From: Palsa-1150 sp964531095
Lineage (GTDB): Bacteria; Myxococcota_A; Polyangia; Polyangiales; Polyangiaceae
Length of the DNA stretch: 64,000 bases
Assembly (NCBI GenBank): GCA_964531095.1
Contig: CAZHED010000022.1
Coordinates: 1-64,000 of the forward strand
Direction of reading: 5' to 3'
Shown here: in pieces, positions 50,602 to 59,236 of the stretch
Position numbering within the stretch: position 1 is the first letter of the stretch
Layout of the letters: each line of letters begins with the position of its first letter
Notes under the pieces: generated by a model
Database searches by the model: none
What the model saw: the letters and a program-made list of their open reading frames with translations, nothing else
What the model was told of the DNA's origin: nothing
Made by a program: the position numbers and the translations under genes

Positions 50602-52503
50602 GTGCAAACGCTTCTTCTCGTCGACGCGGATCCCGTAAACCGTTGTGTCCTCGAAGTCCATCTGCGCAAAGAAGGGTACCATGTCACGGTCGCCGCGGAC
50701 GGCGCCGAGGCCCTCGAAGCGATTGAAAACGTCGATTCGGCTTCGCCTGAGGTGGTGGTTACCGATACGCAGCTGCCCGGGCTCGACGGCTTCGAGCTCG
50801 TGCGAAGGATTCGAACGACCGGCGGACTCCACGACCCTTCCGTCGTCTTTCTCGCTGCGAATGGATCCCCCGACGATCGGCGGCGCGCGCTCGACCTCGG
50901 CGTCGAGGACTACCTGACGAAGCCCGTCTACATGCGGGAGCTCAGCGCGCGCATTCAGTTCCTGCTCGCCAAGCGCACCCGGCGCGCGATGGAGGAGAGG
51001 GCCCTTTCCGGCGGCGGCGGCCTCGCTCGGCCCGTGGGGTCGACGCACGATCTGGCCCTCGTCGACATCCTTCGCAACTTCGAGGCGTCGCGCCAGAGCG
51101 GCGTCGTGCGCTTGCGAAACGGCATGCATGAGGCGCACATCTTTTTCCGCGACGGGAACGTGGTCGACGCTGACCTCGGGCCGCTGCGCGGCGAGGCGGC
51201 GATCCATCGGGCGCTCCTCTGGGACGAAGCTTCGTTCGAGGTCGAGTTCAAACCGGTTCGAAACGAAGACGCCATCGGCCGATCGACGCAGGCGGTGGTG
51301 GTTGCGGGCATGCGCCGGATCGACGAGTGGGTGCGGCTCTGCGCTCAGGTGAAGCCATTGGCGGCCCTGTTGGACGTTCCTCCCCCGCAGCTCCTGGAGC
51401 GGCTCCACGACTTGACCGACGTCCCCGAAGGACTGAAGGCCCTGGTTCCTACTTCTTCCTGGGCGGAGGCGGGCGCCGCGACGACAGCGAAGCGTCTTGC
51501 GCCCGAGCGCGACGAAGCCACGGGCGCAGCGCCCGTGGCCCGCGCTCAACCTGTTGCCCCTGCGGAACCCGCGGCCGGCGCTCAACCTGTTGCCCCTGCG
51601 GAATCCGCGGCCCGCGCTCAACCTGTTGCCGCTGCGGAACCCGTGGCCCCTGCGGAACCTTTGGCCCGCGCGCAGCCGGTGGCCTCTGCGCAACCCGTGG
51701 TCCGCGCGGAAGCGGCGAACGCGCTGCCGCTCCTCGAGGCAGACGCGACTCCGTCGCTGCCGCGCATCCCGAGCCAACGGCCATCGGCCGCCCCGTGGAC
51801 TCGCGAAGTGGACCCCGTGTCCGACTACTTCGCGGACACCGTTGCGGCGGGAGTGCCGCGTGCCCTCGACGCGACCACGAAACGCGTGGCCGCGACGGGC
51901 CTCACCGTGGCGCTGGTTCTGGGCGCGGTCGTCGGCCTTCGCTCCCTGCGCGCCCATCAGCTCCAGGAGTCCGAAGCAGCGCGCAGCGGCAGCGCCGCCA
52001 CGGTTGCCGGGATCGAGCCTTCGGGCGCCGCCGCCGCCGCGTTGCCTGGCGAGCCCGCGATACCGAGCCCGCCGGATGAACCGATCGCCAGCGCGAGCGC
52101 ACCGGCGGCCGAGCCCAGCATGGGAGTCCTCTCGGTGACGGCCGCGGCCGAGCCACTCGCGCCGACGATCACGAGCGTGAACCTCGCCGCAGTCCCGGCG
52201 GCGGACGTCCGCGCGCGGGGACAAGAGAAGGCTCTCGACGTGAGGTTTGTGTTCCATTCGTCGTCGCCGCTCGTCCGGGACGCGCAGCGAGCGCTCCTCA
52301 AGGGGGATACGGAGGCCGCGACGTCGCTGGCGCAGAAGGCCGTGTCGGGGAGCCCCGCCGACGCCGATGCCTGGCTGACGTTGGCCGCGGCGCGCAAGGC
52401 CGCCGGTGACCTCGCGGGCGCGGGCGACGCGTACAGGGGCTGCGTCGAGCAAGCCCAAACCGCGGGCGTCATGAATTGCCGCGCGATGGGCGTGCAAAAG
52501 TAA
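50602..52503 (+). CDS. Receiver-PATAN-transmembrane-TPR regulatory protein
   Basis: 633 residues from a GTG with AAAGGAG about ten nt upstream. Order: receiver domain (TLLLVDADPVNRCVLEVHLR, VVTDTQLPGLDGFELVRRIR with the phospho-acceptor, YLTKPVYMRE) to about residue 130; a PATAN/DUF4388 domain near 140-290 (HDLALVDILRNFEASRQSGV, HIFFRDGNVVDADLG); an Ala/Pro/Gln repeat; one membrane helix (VAATGLTVALVLGAVVGLRS); and a C-terminal TPR-like segment (DAQRALLKGDTEAATSLAQK, DADAWLTLAAARKAAGDLAG). A receiver tethered to the membrane with a TPR outside is unusual. Confidence 0.88.
   Translation: MQTLLLVDADPVNRCVLEVHLRKEGYHVTVAADGAEALEAIENVDSASPEVVVTDTQLPGLDGFELVRRIRTTGGLHDPSVVFLAANGSPDDRRRALDLGVEDYLTKPVYMRELSARIQFLLAKRTRRAMEERALSGGGGLARPVGSTHDLALVDILRNFEASRQSGVVRLRNGMHEAHIFFRDGNVVDADLGPLRGEAAIHRALLWDEASFEVEFKPVRNEDAIGRSTQAVVVAGMRRIDEWVRLCAQVKPLAALLDVPPPQLLERLHDLTDVPEGLKALVPTSSWAEAGAATTAKRLAPERDEATGAAPVARAQPVAPAEPAAGAQPVAPAESAARAQPVAAAEPVAPAEPLARAQPVASAQPVVRAEAANALPLLEADATPSLPRIPSQRPSAAPWTREVDPVSDYFADTVAAGVPRALDATTKRVAATGLTVALVLGAVVGLRSLRAHQLQESEAARSGSAATVAGIEPSGAAAAALPGEPAIPSPPDEPIASASAPAAEPSMGVLSVTAAAEPLAPTITSVNLAAVPAADVRARGQEKALDVRFVFHSSSPLVRDAQRALLKGDTEAATSLAQKAVSGSPADADAWLTLAAARKAAGDLAGAGDAYRGCVEQAQTAGVMNCRAMGVQK
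51544..51651 (+). repeat. Three tandem 36-bp units coding AQPVAPAEPAAG-type repeats
   Basis: GCTCAACCTGTTGCC recurs at 51544, 51580 and 51616, exactly 36 bp apart, giving 12-residue protein units (AQPVAPAEPAAG, AQPVAPAESAAR, AQPVAAAEPVAP). Diverged half-units continue to about 51710. The unit number may vary between strains by slippage. Confidence 0.85.
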
Positions 52504-52552
52504 GCCTGGCCGGCGGACATCCCGGCACGGCCCATGCTGCGAGCCGAGACAG

Positions 52553-53521
52553 TTGCATTACGTGCGAAAGAAGGAAGAGACGCTCGCGGATCTCGAGCTC
52601 CGGGCGCAGCGCCGCGCGCGATGGCCGCTCATGAGCAAGTACCTGCGCCCTCTGTTCGACAGCGCGTGGGTTTGGTCGATGGTCTCCGGAATCGGCCGCG
52701 CACGAACGTTCGGCCTGGCCGCGGAGATGAGCTTCTGGCTCTTCTTTGCGCTGGTGCCGCTGGCGGCGATCGCGGGGCTGGTCGCGGCCCGCTTGGCCAA
52801 GGCTCGTCTCGGCGCGCTCTCATCCGTTCTCGATGCGGTCCCATCGGACGTACGCGAGCTCGTTGCGCGGCAAGTGACCGACGTCGCCGCGCTGCGAGGC
52901 GGGACGCTCGCGCCCGTCGCCGCGGGGACCTTCTTCTGGCTCGCCTCGAGCGGAGTGTCCGCCATCTTCGACGGGCTCGAGGTGCAAACCGGGACATCGA
53001 GGCCGTGGTGGAAAAAGCGCCTGCTCGCCATCGCGACATGCATCGCGTTCTCGATCGCCGGGGCGCTGCTGGCGCTCCTCGGTGCGGGGCTCGACCGGCT
53101 CGGCGCGCTCGTGGGAGGCGGGCTTCCTGCCGCGATCCTGGAGCTTGCGCACGGGCCGATGGCTCAGGCGGCGCGCTGGGGGGCCGGTGCGATCATCACG
53201 GTCGGGATGGTGGCCGGGCTCTATCGTGTCGCGGTTCCGCGCGAGGGGCGGGCGCGCTCCCCGGTGCTGCCCGGCGCGTTGGTCGCGGTCGCGATGCAGG
53301 CGGCCCTGGGCTGGGGGTATGGAGTGTACGTGACCAGGCTCGGGGGAGACGGCGGGGCGTATCTGGCTGGGCTTGCTGTCGTGGGCGTCACGCTCACGAC
53401 GCTGTGGCTGTTCTGCGTCGCGCTTCTGCTCGGCGCCCAGCTGAACCGCGTGCTGGGCGACGCGCGCATCGAGCGGGCCGAGGACGCACGGAGGCGCTCT
53501 CGGGACGGCGCCGCCCGGTAG
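52553..53521 (+). CDS. YihY/BrkB-family membrane protein
   Basis: About 322 residues; start uncertain among TTG 52553, GTG 52562 and ATG 52631. Six hydrophobic helices with family motifs TFGLAAEMSFWLFFALVPLA, FFWLASSGVSAIFDGLEV, WWKKRLLAIATCIAFSIAGA, LYRVAVPREGRARSPVLPGA, WGYGVYVTRLGGDGGAYLAG and FCVALLLGAQLNRVLGDARI. The family sits in the inner membrane; its transport role is not settled. It follows the receiver-PATAN gene by 49 bp and ends just before the second assembly gap. Confidence 0.88.
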   Translation: MHYVRKKEETLADLELRAQRRARWPLMSKYLRPLFDSAWVWSMVSGIGRARTFGLAAEMSFWLFFALVPLAAIAGLVAARLAKARLGALSSVLDAVPSDVRELVARQVTDVAALRGGTLAPVAAGTFFWLASSGVSAIFDGLEVQTGTSRPWWKKRLLAIATCIAFSIAGALLALLGAGLDRLGALVGGGLPAAILELAHGPMAQAARWGAGAIITVGMVAGLYRVAVPREGRARSPVLPGALVAVAMQAALGWGYGVYVTRLGGDGGAYLAGLAVVGVTLTTLWLFCVALLLGAQLNRVLGDARIERAEDARRRSRDGAAR

Positions 53522-53534
53522 CCCGACCTCGGGT

Positions 53535-53634
53535 NNNNNNNNNNNNNNNNNNNNNNNNNNNNNNNNNNNNNNNNNNNNNNNNNNNNNNNNNNNNNNNNNN
53601 NNNNNNNNNNNNNNNNNNNNNNNNNNNNNNNNNN
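53535..53634. other. Assembly gap, 100 N
   Basis: Exactly 100 N. Both flanking genes keep their stop codons, so no visible gene is cut, but anything in the gap is unknown. Confidence 0.99.
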
Positions 53635-53636
53635 CG

Positions 53637-54641
53637 TCAATCGCAGCCGATCGGCTGGGTCCCGATCGCGACGTCGTCGTACCAGATGTCCATGGCCGGC
53701 CCGCCGTACTTCTCGAAGCCGAGACGCACGTTGTCGTAATCGTCCAGCGGGAAGTCGGTGTGGTGCAGGTCGGGGACCTCCTTGCCGCCCACCCATACGT
53801 CGATCTCGGGTTTCGTCGAATCGAGGAGAACTTCGAGGCATGTCCAAGCGCCGGCGGCAATTTGAATTCCAGGCAACATTCCATCGTTGTAATAATTGGC
53901 ATTGGACAGCGCGCCGTGTGCGTCGCCCATGACCGTGTACATGAGCATCTGGTCGTCTTCGCCGAGCCGCAGGTCATTGTGCTGGCCTTGCGTCGCAAAG
54001 AGGTCCGCCAGGAGGAACGTGTTGTGCCCCGCGCTCATCGCCGCGCCGAGCCGCATGAAGACGCGGACGTAAAACCGCCCCCCCGGCGCCGGGAGCACCG
54101 ACGCGTCGTGCAGCACGAGGAGCGTGTCGTAGTCGGCGTCGCCGTCGCTCACGTGGATCGACTTGGTGCCGCTGTGCGCGGGCGTCGAGCTGTCCACGGT
54201 GACCGTCCCGCTTCCGACGATCGATGTCGACCAGGGGGCGGGCAGCGCCGCGGTCTTCGCGGCCTCGAAATCGTCGCAGAAGAGCAGGCCGCTCCGTGCC
54301 GTGCACGGACTTGCGACTCCCGCTTCGTTCGCGCTCGCGTCCGGGCGCGAAGGGCCCCCGCCGTCACCCGCGTCGACCCCGGTCGCGCCGCTGTCGATCG
54401 CATTCGCGTCGGGCGGCGTGCTTCCGGCGTCGACCCCGGGCCCCGGCGCGCCCGCGTCGCCCGCGCCGGGGTGTGCCCCGCCCGCGTCGTCGAGTCCCTC
54501 GGGCGTCGCGCCGCTTTCCGCCGCGTCGGGTCCCGGCACGGGGGTGGGGACGTGGATATCGTCGCCGTGGCAGGCCGGAAATGCAGCCACCGAGCCGATG
54601 AGCAGCAGGGCGATCCCCCCGGAGAGGCGGGCAACGGTCAT
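53637..54641 (-). CDS. Secreted lipoprotein with concanavalin-like (LamG-type) domain
   Basis: 334 residues from MTVARLSGGIALLLIGSVAA with a lipobox-like FPAC. A Pro/Ala/Asp/Gly linker (DAGGAHPGAGDAGAPGPGVD) follows. From about residue 120 a beta-sandwich is recognisable: GLLFCDDFEAAKTAALPAPW, SGTKSIHVSDGDADYDTLLV, GRFYVRVFMRLGA, DDQMLMYTVMGDAHGALSN and NVRLGFEKYGGPAMDIWYDD, a pattern of Concanavalin A-like/polysaccharide-binding folds. No catalytic residues are obvious, so it probably binds a carbohydrate. Only 2 bp separate its stop from the gap. Confidence 0.75.
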   Translation of the reverse strand: MTVARLSGGIALLLIGSVAAFPACHGDDIHVPTPVPGPDAAESGATPEGLDDAGGAHPGAGDAGAPGPGVDAGSTPPDANAIDSGATGVDAGDGGGPSRPDASANEAGVASPCTARSGLLFCDDFEAAKTAALPAPWSTSIVGSGTVTVDSSTPAHSGTKSIHVSDGDADYDTLLVLHDASVLPAPGGRFYVRVFMRLGAAMSAGHNTFLLADLFATQGQHNDLRLGEDDQMLMYTVMGDAHGALSNANYYNDGMLPGIQIAAGAWTCLEVLLDSTKPEIDVWVGGKEVPDLHHTDFPLDDYDNVRLGFEKYGGPAMDIWYDDVAIGTQPIGCD

Positions 54642-54744
54642 TGGCTCATGATAGCCGCGGGGCCAAGCGCGCGGGCCGTCCTTCAAGCGTGGTCGCGCGG
54701 TGCGCAGAGGGAAGCTCCTCCGACGAACGACCGGGCCGTGAGCG

Positions 54745-56376
54745 CTACCGCGGCGTCCTGCGCGATCGCCGCCGCAGGAGCGCCGCGCCGGCGAAGGCGA
54801 ACGCCCCGAGGACGAGCCACTTCTCGAAGAAACTCGTTCTCGCAGCGATCGCGCTGCATCCGCTCTGCGTCCCGCACGGGTTGTCTTTCGGGTTGGAGAA
54901 TGTGTTGGTCGCGTGTTGGCTGGAGACGATGCTTTGCGTCGCGGAGGCCTGGATCTGCAGGTCGCCTTCGGAGAGGGCATCGACCGGCAACACCGCGCGC
55001 AGGCGCGTCACCCAGGTGCTGTCCGCGTGCATGCCGACGAGGGCCGTGTCCACGTCGTCGAACCCCGCGCATGGGTCGGAGTTGCAAGCGGCGTCGGGCG
55101 TCGACGTGCCGTTGGCGTCGCCTGGGCCGGTCGAATCGGACGACGCGCCGTCGCCGGTCGCGTCGTCCCCGGTTGCGTCAGAGGAGATGGCGTCGGAGGC
55201 GGTGGCGTCGTTCGTCGGGTCGTCGCCGGTCGCCTCTGTGAAGGCGGCGTCACTCGCTGCGGCGTCGTTCGTCGCGTCGGATGAGGGGGCGTCATCCGCG
55301 GCAGTGGCGGGTGCCGGCGCGATCGATCCGCCTTCGGATGCGCCCGAGACACCGCAGGCGATCGCGGGCTTGCACTTGCATTGGCCGAGGTACAGCTGCG
55401 CGAACGGCGCTCCGAACGAGGCGCCGCAAAACGGTTGTAAACCGAAAGGCGACTTCGCCAGCGACGTCGGTTGCGAATACTCGGTGAGCCACGTGCGGCC
55501 GTTGTGATTTTGCATGAGCTGCTGAGACAGCTCCTGGTAATTCGAGCGACCCTGCGGTTGAAACCATACGAGCTTCGAGTCTTCGATCACGTCGTTGAAG
55601 AACGGGGCCTTCGCCTCGTACCGCCCCTCGCTGATGACATAGAGCGTGATGCCCACCTGCGCGCCGACGCCCGCGGCGACCATGCGCAGCGGCAGCGTGG
55701 CGTCCGCGCCGGGTGTGACGATGCGCACCGGTTGCATCGACTGGACCCCTTGATCGGGCCGCAGCCGCAAGGCGATGAAGTCGAATCCCGCGGTGACGTA
55801 CGCAGCGACGGTCGGTCGGAACGTGTCGGGGAGAAAGAAGCCATTCGCGTTGAGCCAGGTGTCGAGCGCGTTCGGGTCGGTCGATTGCAGCGTGACAGTG
55901 TCGTAGGGCCCTACCACGGTCTGGCTGATGACCTGGACGCCCGGGCCCGTGCCGGTGCTGAACCCTGCCGACTTGCTCGATCCCCCCACGAATCCAACGC
56001 AGCCACCCGTAGACCGGCCACCGCAGTTGAGGACAGGGCCCGCTATTGAGGGGCTCGTCGTCGCGTCGAGCGCGGCGAACCACTCGTCATGGGAGAGCTC
56101 TACGACTGCGCCCGGCCGTACCGGAAGCACCCACGAGAACTCGGTGGGGTCGCCGGAGTACTTGATTTGATCCCAGAGCACCGTTTGCTGCGTCGACACG
56201 GAGAACGCCATCCTGTGGTCGGTGACGACCGTGTTCTCGGTGGGTCGAGAGAAGCACCCGCCGCACGCTTGTGCGGGGCGCTCGCGGATCGCGCAGGCGA
56301 AGGCCACGACAAGCGCCAGAAGAGCGGAGCGCGTCGTACACCGGTGCGTGCCGAAGCGGGCGAGCGCTGTTTTCAT
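54745..56376 (-). CDS. DUF2330-family secreted protein with MYXO-CTERM-like end
   Basis: 543 residues from ATG with GGAGG five nt upstream. A signal peptide ends at AQACGGCFSRP, the conserved Cys-rich opening of DUF2330. Body landmarks: QQTVLWDQIKYSGDPTEFSW, VLPVRPGAVVELSHDEWFAA, YDTVTLQSTDPNALDTWLNA, FIALRLRPDQGVQSMQPVRI, YVISEGRYEAKAPFFNDVIE. A long Asp/Ala/Thr/Ser linker leads to a C-terminal QSGCSAIAARTSFFEKWLVL, hydrophobic AFAFAGAALL and RRRSRRTPR: a Cys motif, membrane helix and Arg cluster like a MYXO-CTERM sorting signal. Exported and anchored; function unknown. Confidence 0.85.
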   Translation of the reverse strand: MKTALARFGTHRCTTRSALLALVVAFACAIRERPAQACGGCFSRPTENTVVTDHRMAFSVSTQQTVLWDQIKYSGDPTEFSWVLPVRPGAVVELSHDEWFAALDATTSPSIAGPVLNCGGRSTGGCVGFVGGSSKSAGFSTGTGPGVQVISQTVVGPYDTVTLQSTDPNALDTWLNANGFFLPDTFRPTVAAYVTAGFDFIALRLRPDQGVQSMQPVRIVTPGADATLPLRMVAAGVGAQVGITLYVISEGRYEAKAPFFNDVIEDSKLVWFQPQGRSNYQELSQQLMQNHNGRTWLTEYSQPTSLAKSPFGLQPFCGASFGAPFAQLYLGQCKCKPAIACGVSGASEGGSIAPAPATAADDAPSSDATNDAAASDAAFTEATGDDPTNDATASDAISSDATGDDATGDGASSDSTGPGDANGTSTPDAACNSDPCAGFDDVDTALVGMHADSTWVTRLRAVLPVDALSEGDLQIQASATQSIVSSQHATNTFSNPKDNPCGTQSGCSAIAARTSFFEKWLVLGAFAFAGAALLRRRSRRTPR

Positions 56377-56686
56377 GGGGCCTCCGTGATTGCAGGGGTC
56401 GGTCCACAGTGCGCCCGGGAACGAGGATGCGCCAGCGAAGGACGCACGTACGCCGGCGACGCAGGGAGGTGCGCCGGCGAAGGAGGGCGTGCGGACGAGG
56501 CCGTGGATCGCCGTTGTCCGGGGCGTTGTCGTCGTTTGGCGTCCAGCCCGGCTGGATGTTTGAGGCGACACGGTGGAAGGTCGCCGGTCGAGTGAGTTTG
56601 TGAACCGCCTTCGCGGGCAGCTGCCACTGGTAGAGCGCGGACCCATCGCTGGTGACGTCCTGTTCGCATGGTCGTAAGGAGGCATC
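56377..56686. other. 310-bp divergent intergenic region with three 21-bp repeats
   Basis: It separates the DUF2330 gene and the esterase gene, whose ribosome site is TAAGGAGG at 56675-56682. Between 56428 and 56490 lie three consecutive imperfect 21-bp units that share the core GCGCC(A/G)GCGA; they begin at 56428, 56449 and 56470. In the minus-strand reading this would code AGVRASFAGA-type repeats in frame with DUF2330, but before its start. I see no clear -10/-35 pair or terminator. Confidence 0.6.
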
Positions 56687-58051
56687 ATGGCTCGCTCGTC
56701 TCACGGACTTCTTCTCGCGCTCGGACTGCTCTCCGGGGCGTGCTCTTCGTCGAAGGCGCCTCCTCCCTCGGGCGCGGGCGGGTCCGCCACGCCTCCCGAT
56801 ACGGGAAGCTCGAGCGGGTCCCAGGCGGCGTCATCGGGTAGCTCGGGCTCGAGCGGTGGCTCGTCGGGCGGTGGATCGAGCGTGCCTCCGCAGACCGCCG
56901 GGGGTTCATCGAGCGGCGCCGGCCTCTCCTCGAGCGGCGGCGCGGGCTCCGGCTCGGGTGCGGCGGGTGGGTCGTCCGGTAGCCGTGCAGGTGGGTCGTC
57001 GAGCGGCGGGGCCGGGGCATCCTCGGGCAGCGGCACGGCCGGAGGCCAAGACAGCGGCGGCGCGAGCGCGTCGGGCGACGCAGGCGATCCGGGTACCACC
57101 GGCGACGGCGATTACATGGTCGGGCCGACCTACACCACGAGCCCGGATTTGATGTCCAAAGGCCTGCCCGCCGGCAAGACATTCAATTTCACCTTGAGCT
57201 CCACCAACAGCAAAATCTTCATGGGGATGGACACGACGCTCCTCGCGGCCAACCAGCACTCGTTTACCCGCAACGTGCAGGTGTACGTTCCGGCGAAATA
57301 CAAAGACGGAACGGTGGCTCCGTTCATGGTGATCCAAGACGGCCCGGGCCAGATTGGCCTCATCAAGTTCGCGCTCGACAATCTCACGCAAGGAACCGAC
57401 GCGACGCGCCGTATCCCCGCGTTCATCGCGATCGCCGTGGGCAACGGCGGGGGCGACGGCAAGGGCAGCGAGCGCGGGCTGGAATACGACACGATGTCGG
57501 ACCGCTATGCGCAATTCGTTCAGACGGAAGTCCTGCCCGCCGTGCTCGCCGACGCCACCATCAAGGCCGCGTATCCCAACTTGATGCTCACGACGGACCC
57601 GGAAGGCCGCGGCACCGTCGGCTGCAGCTCGGGCGCGGCCGCGGCGTTGACGATGGGATGGTTCCGGCCCGAGTGGTTTCACAGAATCGTGACGTACTCC
57701 GGAACGCTCGTGGCGCAGCAGAACGACACCGCTCCCGAGCAAGCGATGTATCCGCTCGGGGCTTGGGACTATCACTCGGTCCTCGATCTCATCGGCACCA
57801 CCACGCCGGCGAAGCCTCTTCGCGTATTCATCAACGCCAACGAGAACGACAACGGCGCCGGTACGGGAGACGCGAACCATCACGATTGGCTGCTCGCCAA
57901 CCAGCGCACGGCGATGGCGCTGAAGTCGCAGAACTACCATTACCGCTTCGTCGAAGGCCTCGGCGCGTCCCACTGCGACGGGCGGGTCCAGAACCTGACG
58001 ATGGCCGACACGCTCGTCTGGCTGTGGCAGGGATATCCGTTGAATTACTGA
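56687..58051 (+). CDS. Secreted alpha/beta-hydrolase (esterase) lipoprotein
   Basis: 454 residues with the strongest ribosome site in the window. The signal peptide ends LSGAC. A Ser/Gly linker covers about residues 30-140. The catalytic domain is of the Fes/esterase D/CE1 type: NVQVYVPAKYKDGTVAPFMV, IQDGPGQIG, RIPAFIAIAVGNGGGDGKGS, YLQFVQ-like RYAQFVQTEVLPAVL, the nucleophile elbow GCSSGAAAAL, RVFINANENDNGAG and the histidine in GLGASHCDGRV. Feruloyl or acetyl ester cleavage on polysaccharide would fit the other secreted hydrolases, but enterochelin esterase-like members have the same fold. Confidence 0.8.
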   Translation: MARSSHGLLLALGLLSGACSSSKAPPPSGAGGSATPPDTGSSSGSQAASSGSSGSSGGSSGGGSSVPPQTAGGSSSGAGLSSSGGAGSGSGAAGGSSGSRAGGSSSGGAGASSGSGTAGGQDSGGASASGDAGDPGTTGDGDYMVGPTYTTSPDLMSKGLPAGKTFNFTLSSTNSKIFMGMDTTLLAANQHSFTRNVQVYVPAKYKDGTVAPFMVIQDGPGQIGLIKFALDNLTQGTDATRRIPAFIAIAVGNGGGDGKGSERGLEYDTMSDRYAQFVQTEVLPAVLADATIKAAYPNLMLTTDPEGRGTVGCSSGAAAALTMGWFRPEWFHRIVTYSGTLVAQQNDTAPEQAMYPLGAWDYHSVLDLIGTTTPAKPLRVFINANENDNGAGTGDANHHDWLLANQRTAMALKSQNYHYRFVEGLGASHCDGRVQNLTMADTLVWLWQGYPLNY

Positions 58052-59236
58052 TCACTTGCAGCAGACGACGTTCGGCGGGCCGGCGGGGAGTGCCGATCCG
58101 ACCGCCGAGGACGGCGTCGCGACCGGGCACGAGCCAGGAGTGGCTGCGTAGCTGGCTTGAACGTGGGCCAGGGGGCTGTCCAGCTGGAAGGGTGGGCTAC
58201 AGCCCGATCCGATCGCGTACGTGAACCCGCCCGTCGCGCAATCGCTCGACAGGCTCCCGGTGACGGCGATCGTGCCCTCGCACCGGCCCCCCGTCGGGCC
58301 CGTCCCCGCGCACGAAGCCGCCGAGCAACCCCGATCGTCCGTCGTACCGGCGGTGCTCGGATAGTAGAGGCTCGGGCCATTGGGATAGTCCGGCGGGCAC
58401 GACGTCGGGATCGGCTGCCCTGGGGACGAGACCTCGGCGATGCAGAGCTGCGAAGCGTACGGAAGGGCCGGCGAGGGGACGCACAGCGCGCTCGGGTTCG
58501 GGCAGCCCCCCGCGACGGCGGGAGTCTGGGCGATGCACATGCGAGCGACGCTCGTCCAGGTCACCGGCGGTAGCGTCGTCGACACGTGAGGCGTGCAGGC
58601 TCCGCCTGAGGGCGCCCGCACGTCCGCGATCAGTGTCCCCTGCGTTCCGGCTACGACGTTCGTGCACGTGGCCTCCGCGACGTCCGCCACGACGGTGTGC
58701 GCGGACATGCAGGTCGAGTCCGTGTGGATCGAGACCATCGTGGAGCACGCTTGCCCCGTCGCGAGGCAGGTGCTCGTGCATATCGCATCGGGCGCGTTGA
58801 ACCCGCCGAGCATGTCGTATGGGCGGCCGAAATTGGGCGGGCAGGGGGGTGGCGGCGCGCCGCCGCCCGAGGTCCACACCGCCAGGCCCCAATACCAGCC
58901 GGTAGGCCCGGGTTCGGCGCACTGGTGGTCGAGCGGGCAAATCGATGGCGCATTCGCGTCGTTCGCGGCATCGCTCCCGACGAGAACGTCGACGGCGCCA
59001 CCGCCGGAGTCGATCGCCGGGCGCGCCGCGTCCGACGGCTCGATCCCCGCGGCGGCGTCCGCTTCGACGCCCCCTCCCGTGGAGTCCCCGGCGGAAGCCG
59101 AGCACGTCGCTTTGGCAGCGCAGGTGTCGGGAGGCGCAACCGGGCATCCCGCGAGCGCCAGAGCCGCCGCCCCTGCCGCAGCCGCGAACGTCGGTGAGAC
59201 CGCCCGCGAACCGCGAGCTGGGTCCGCGCGGGTCAC
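58052..59236 (-). CDS. Cys-rich secreted lipoprotein of unknown function
   Basis: 394 residues. The start is a GTG that overlaps the stop of the upstream gene as GTGA (59233-59236), so translation is coupled. The open frame continues further upstream without a signal. The N terminus RAVSPTFAAAAGAAALALAG then C is a lipoprotein signal. The mature part carries about 24 cysteines in patterns such as CTSTCLATGQACSTMVSIHT, CMSAHTVVADVAEATC and CEGTIAVTGSLSSDC, probably all in disulfides. No family recognised. Stop-to-stop distance to the esterase is zero. Confidence 0.75.
   Translation of the reverse strand: MTRADPARGSRAVSPTFAAAAGAAALALAGCPVAPPDTCAAKATCSASAGDSTGGGVEADAAAGIEPSDAARPAIDSGGGAVDVLVGSDAANDANAPSICPLDHQCAEPGPTGWYWGLAVWTSGGGAPPPPCPPNFGRPYDMLGGFNAPDAICTSTCLATGQACSTMVSIHTDSTCMSAHTVVADVAEATCTNVVAGTQGTLIADVRAPSGGACTPHVSTTLPPVTWTSVARMCIAQTPAVAGGCPNPSALCVPSPALPYASQLCIAEVSSPGQPIPTSCPPDYPNGPSLYYPSTAGTTDDRGCSAASCAGTGPTGGRCEGTIAVTGSLSSDCATGGFTYAIGSGCSPPFQLDSPLAHVQASYAATPGSCPVATPSSAVGSALPAGPPNVVCCK

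Noticed and set aside
50497..52497. 666-codon minus-strand frame over the receiver-PATAN gene
   Set aside because: Antisense, His/Arg/Gly-rich without motifs; the plus strand encodes a receiver domain.
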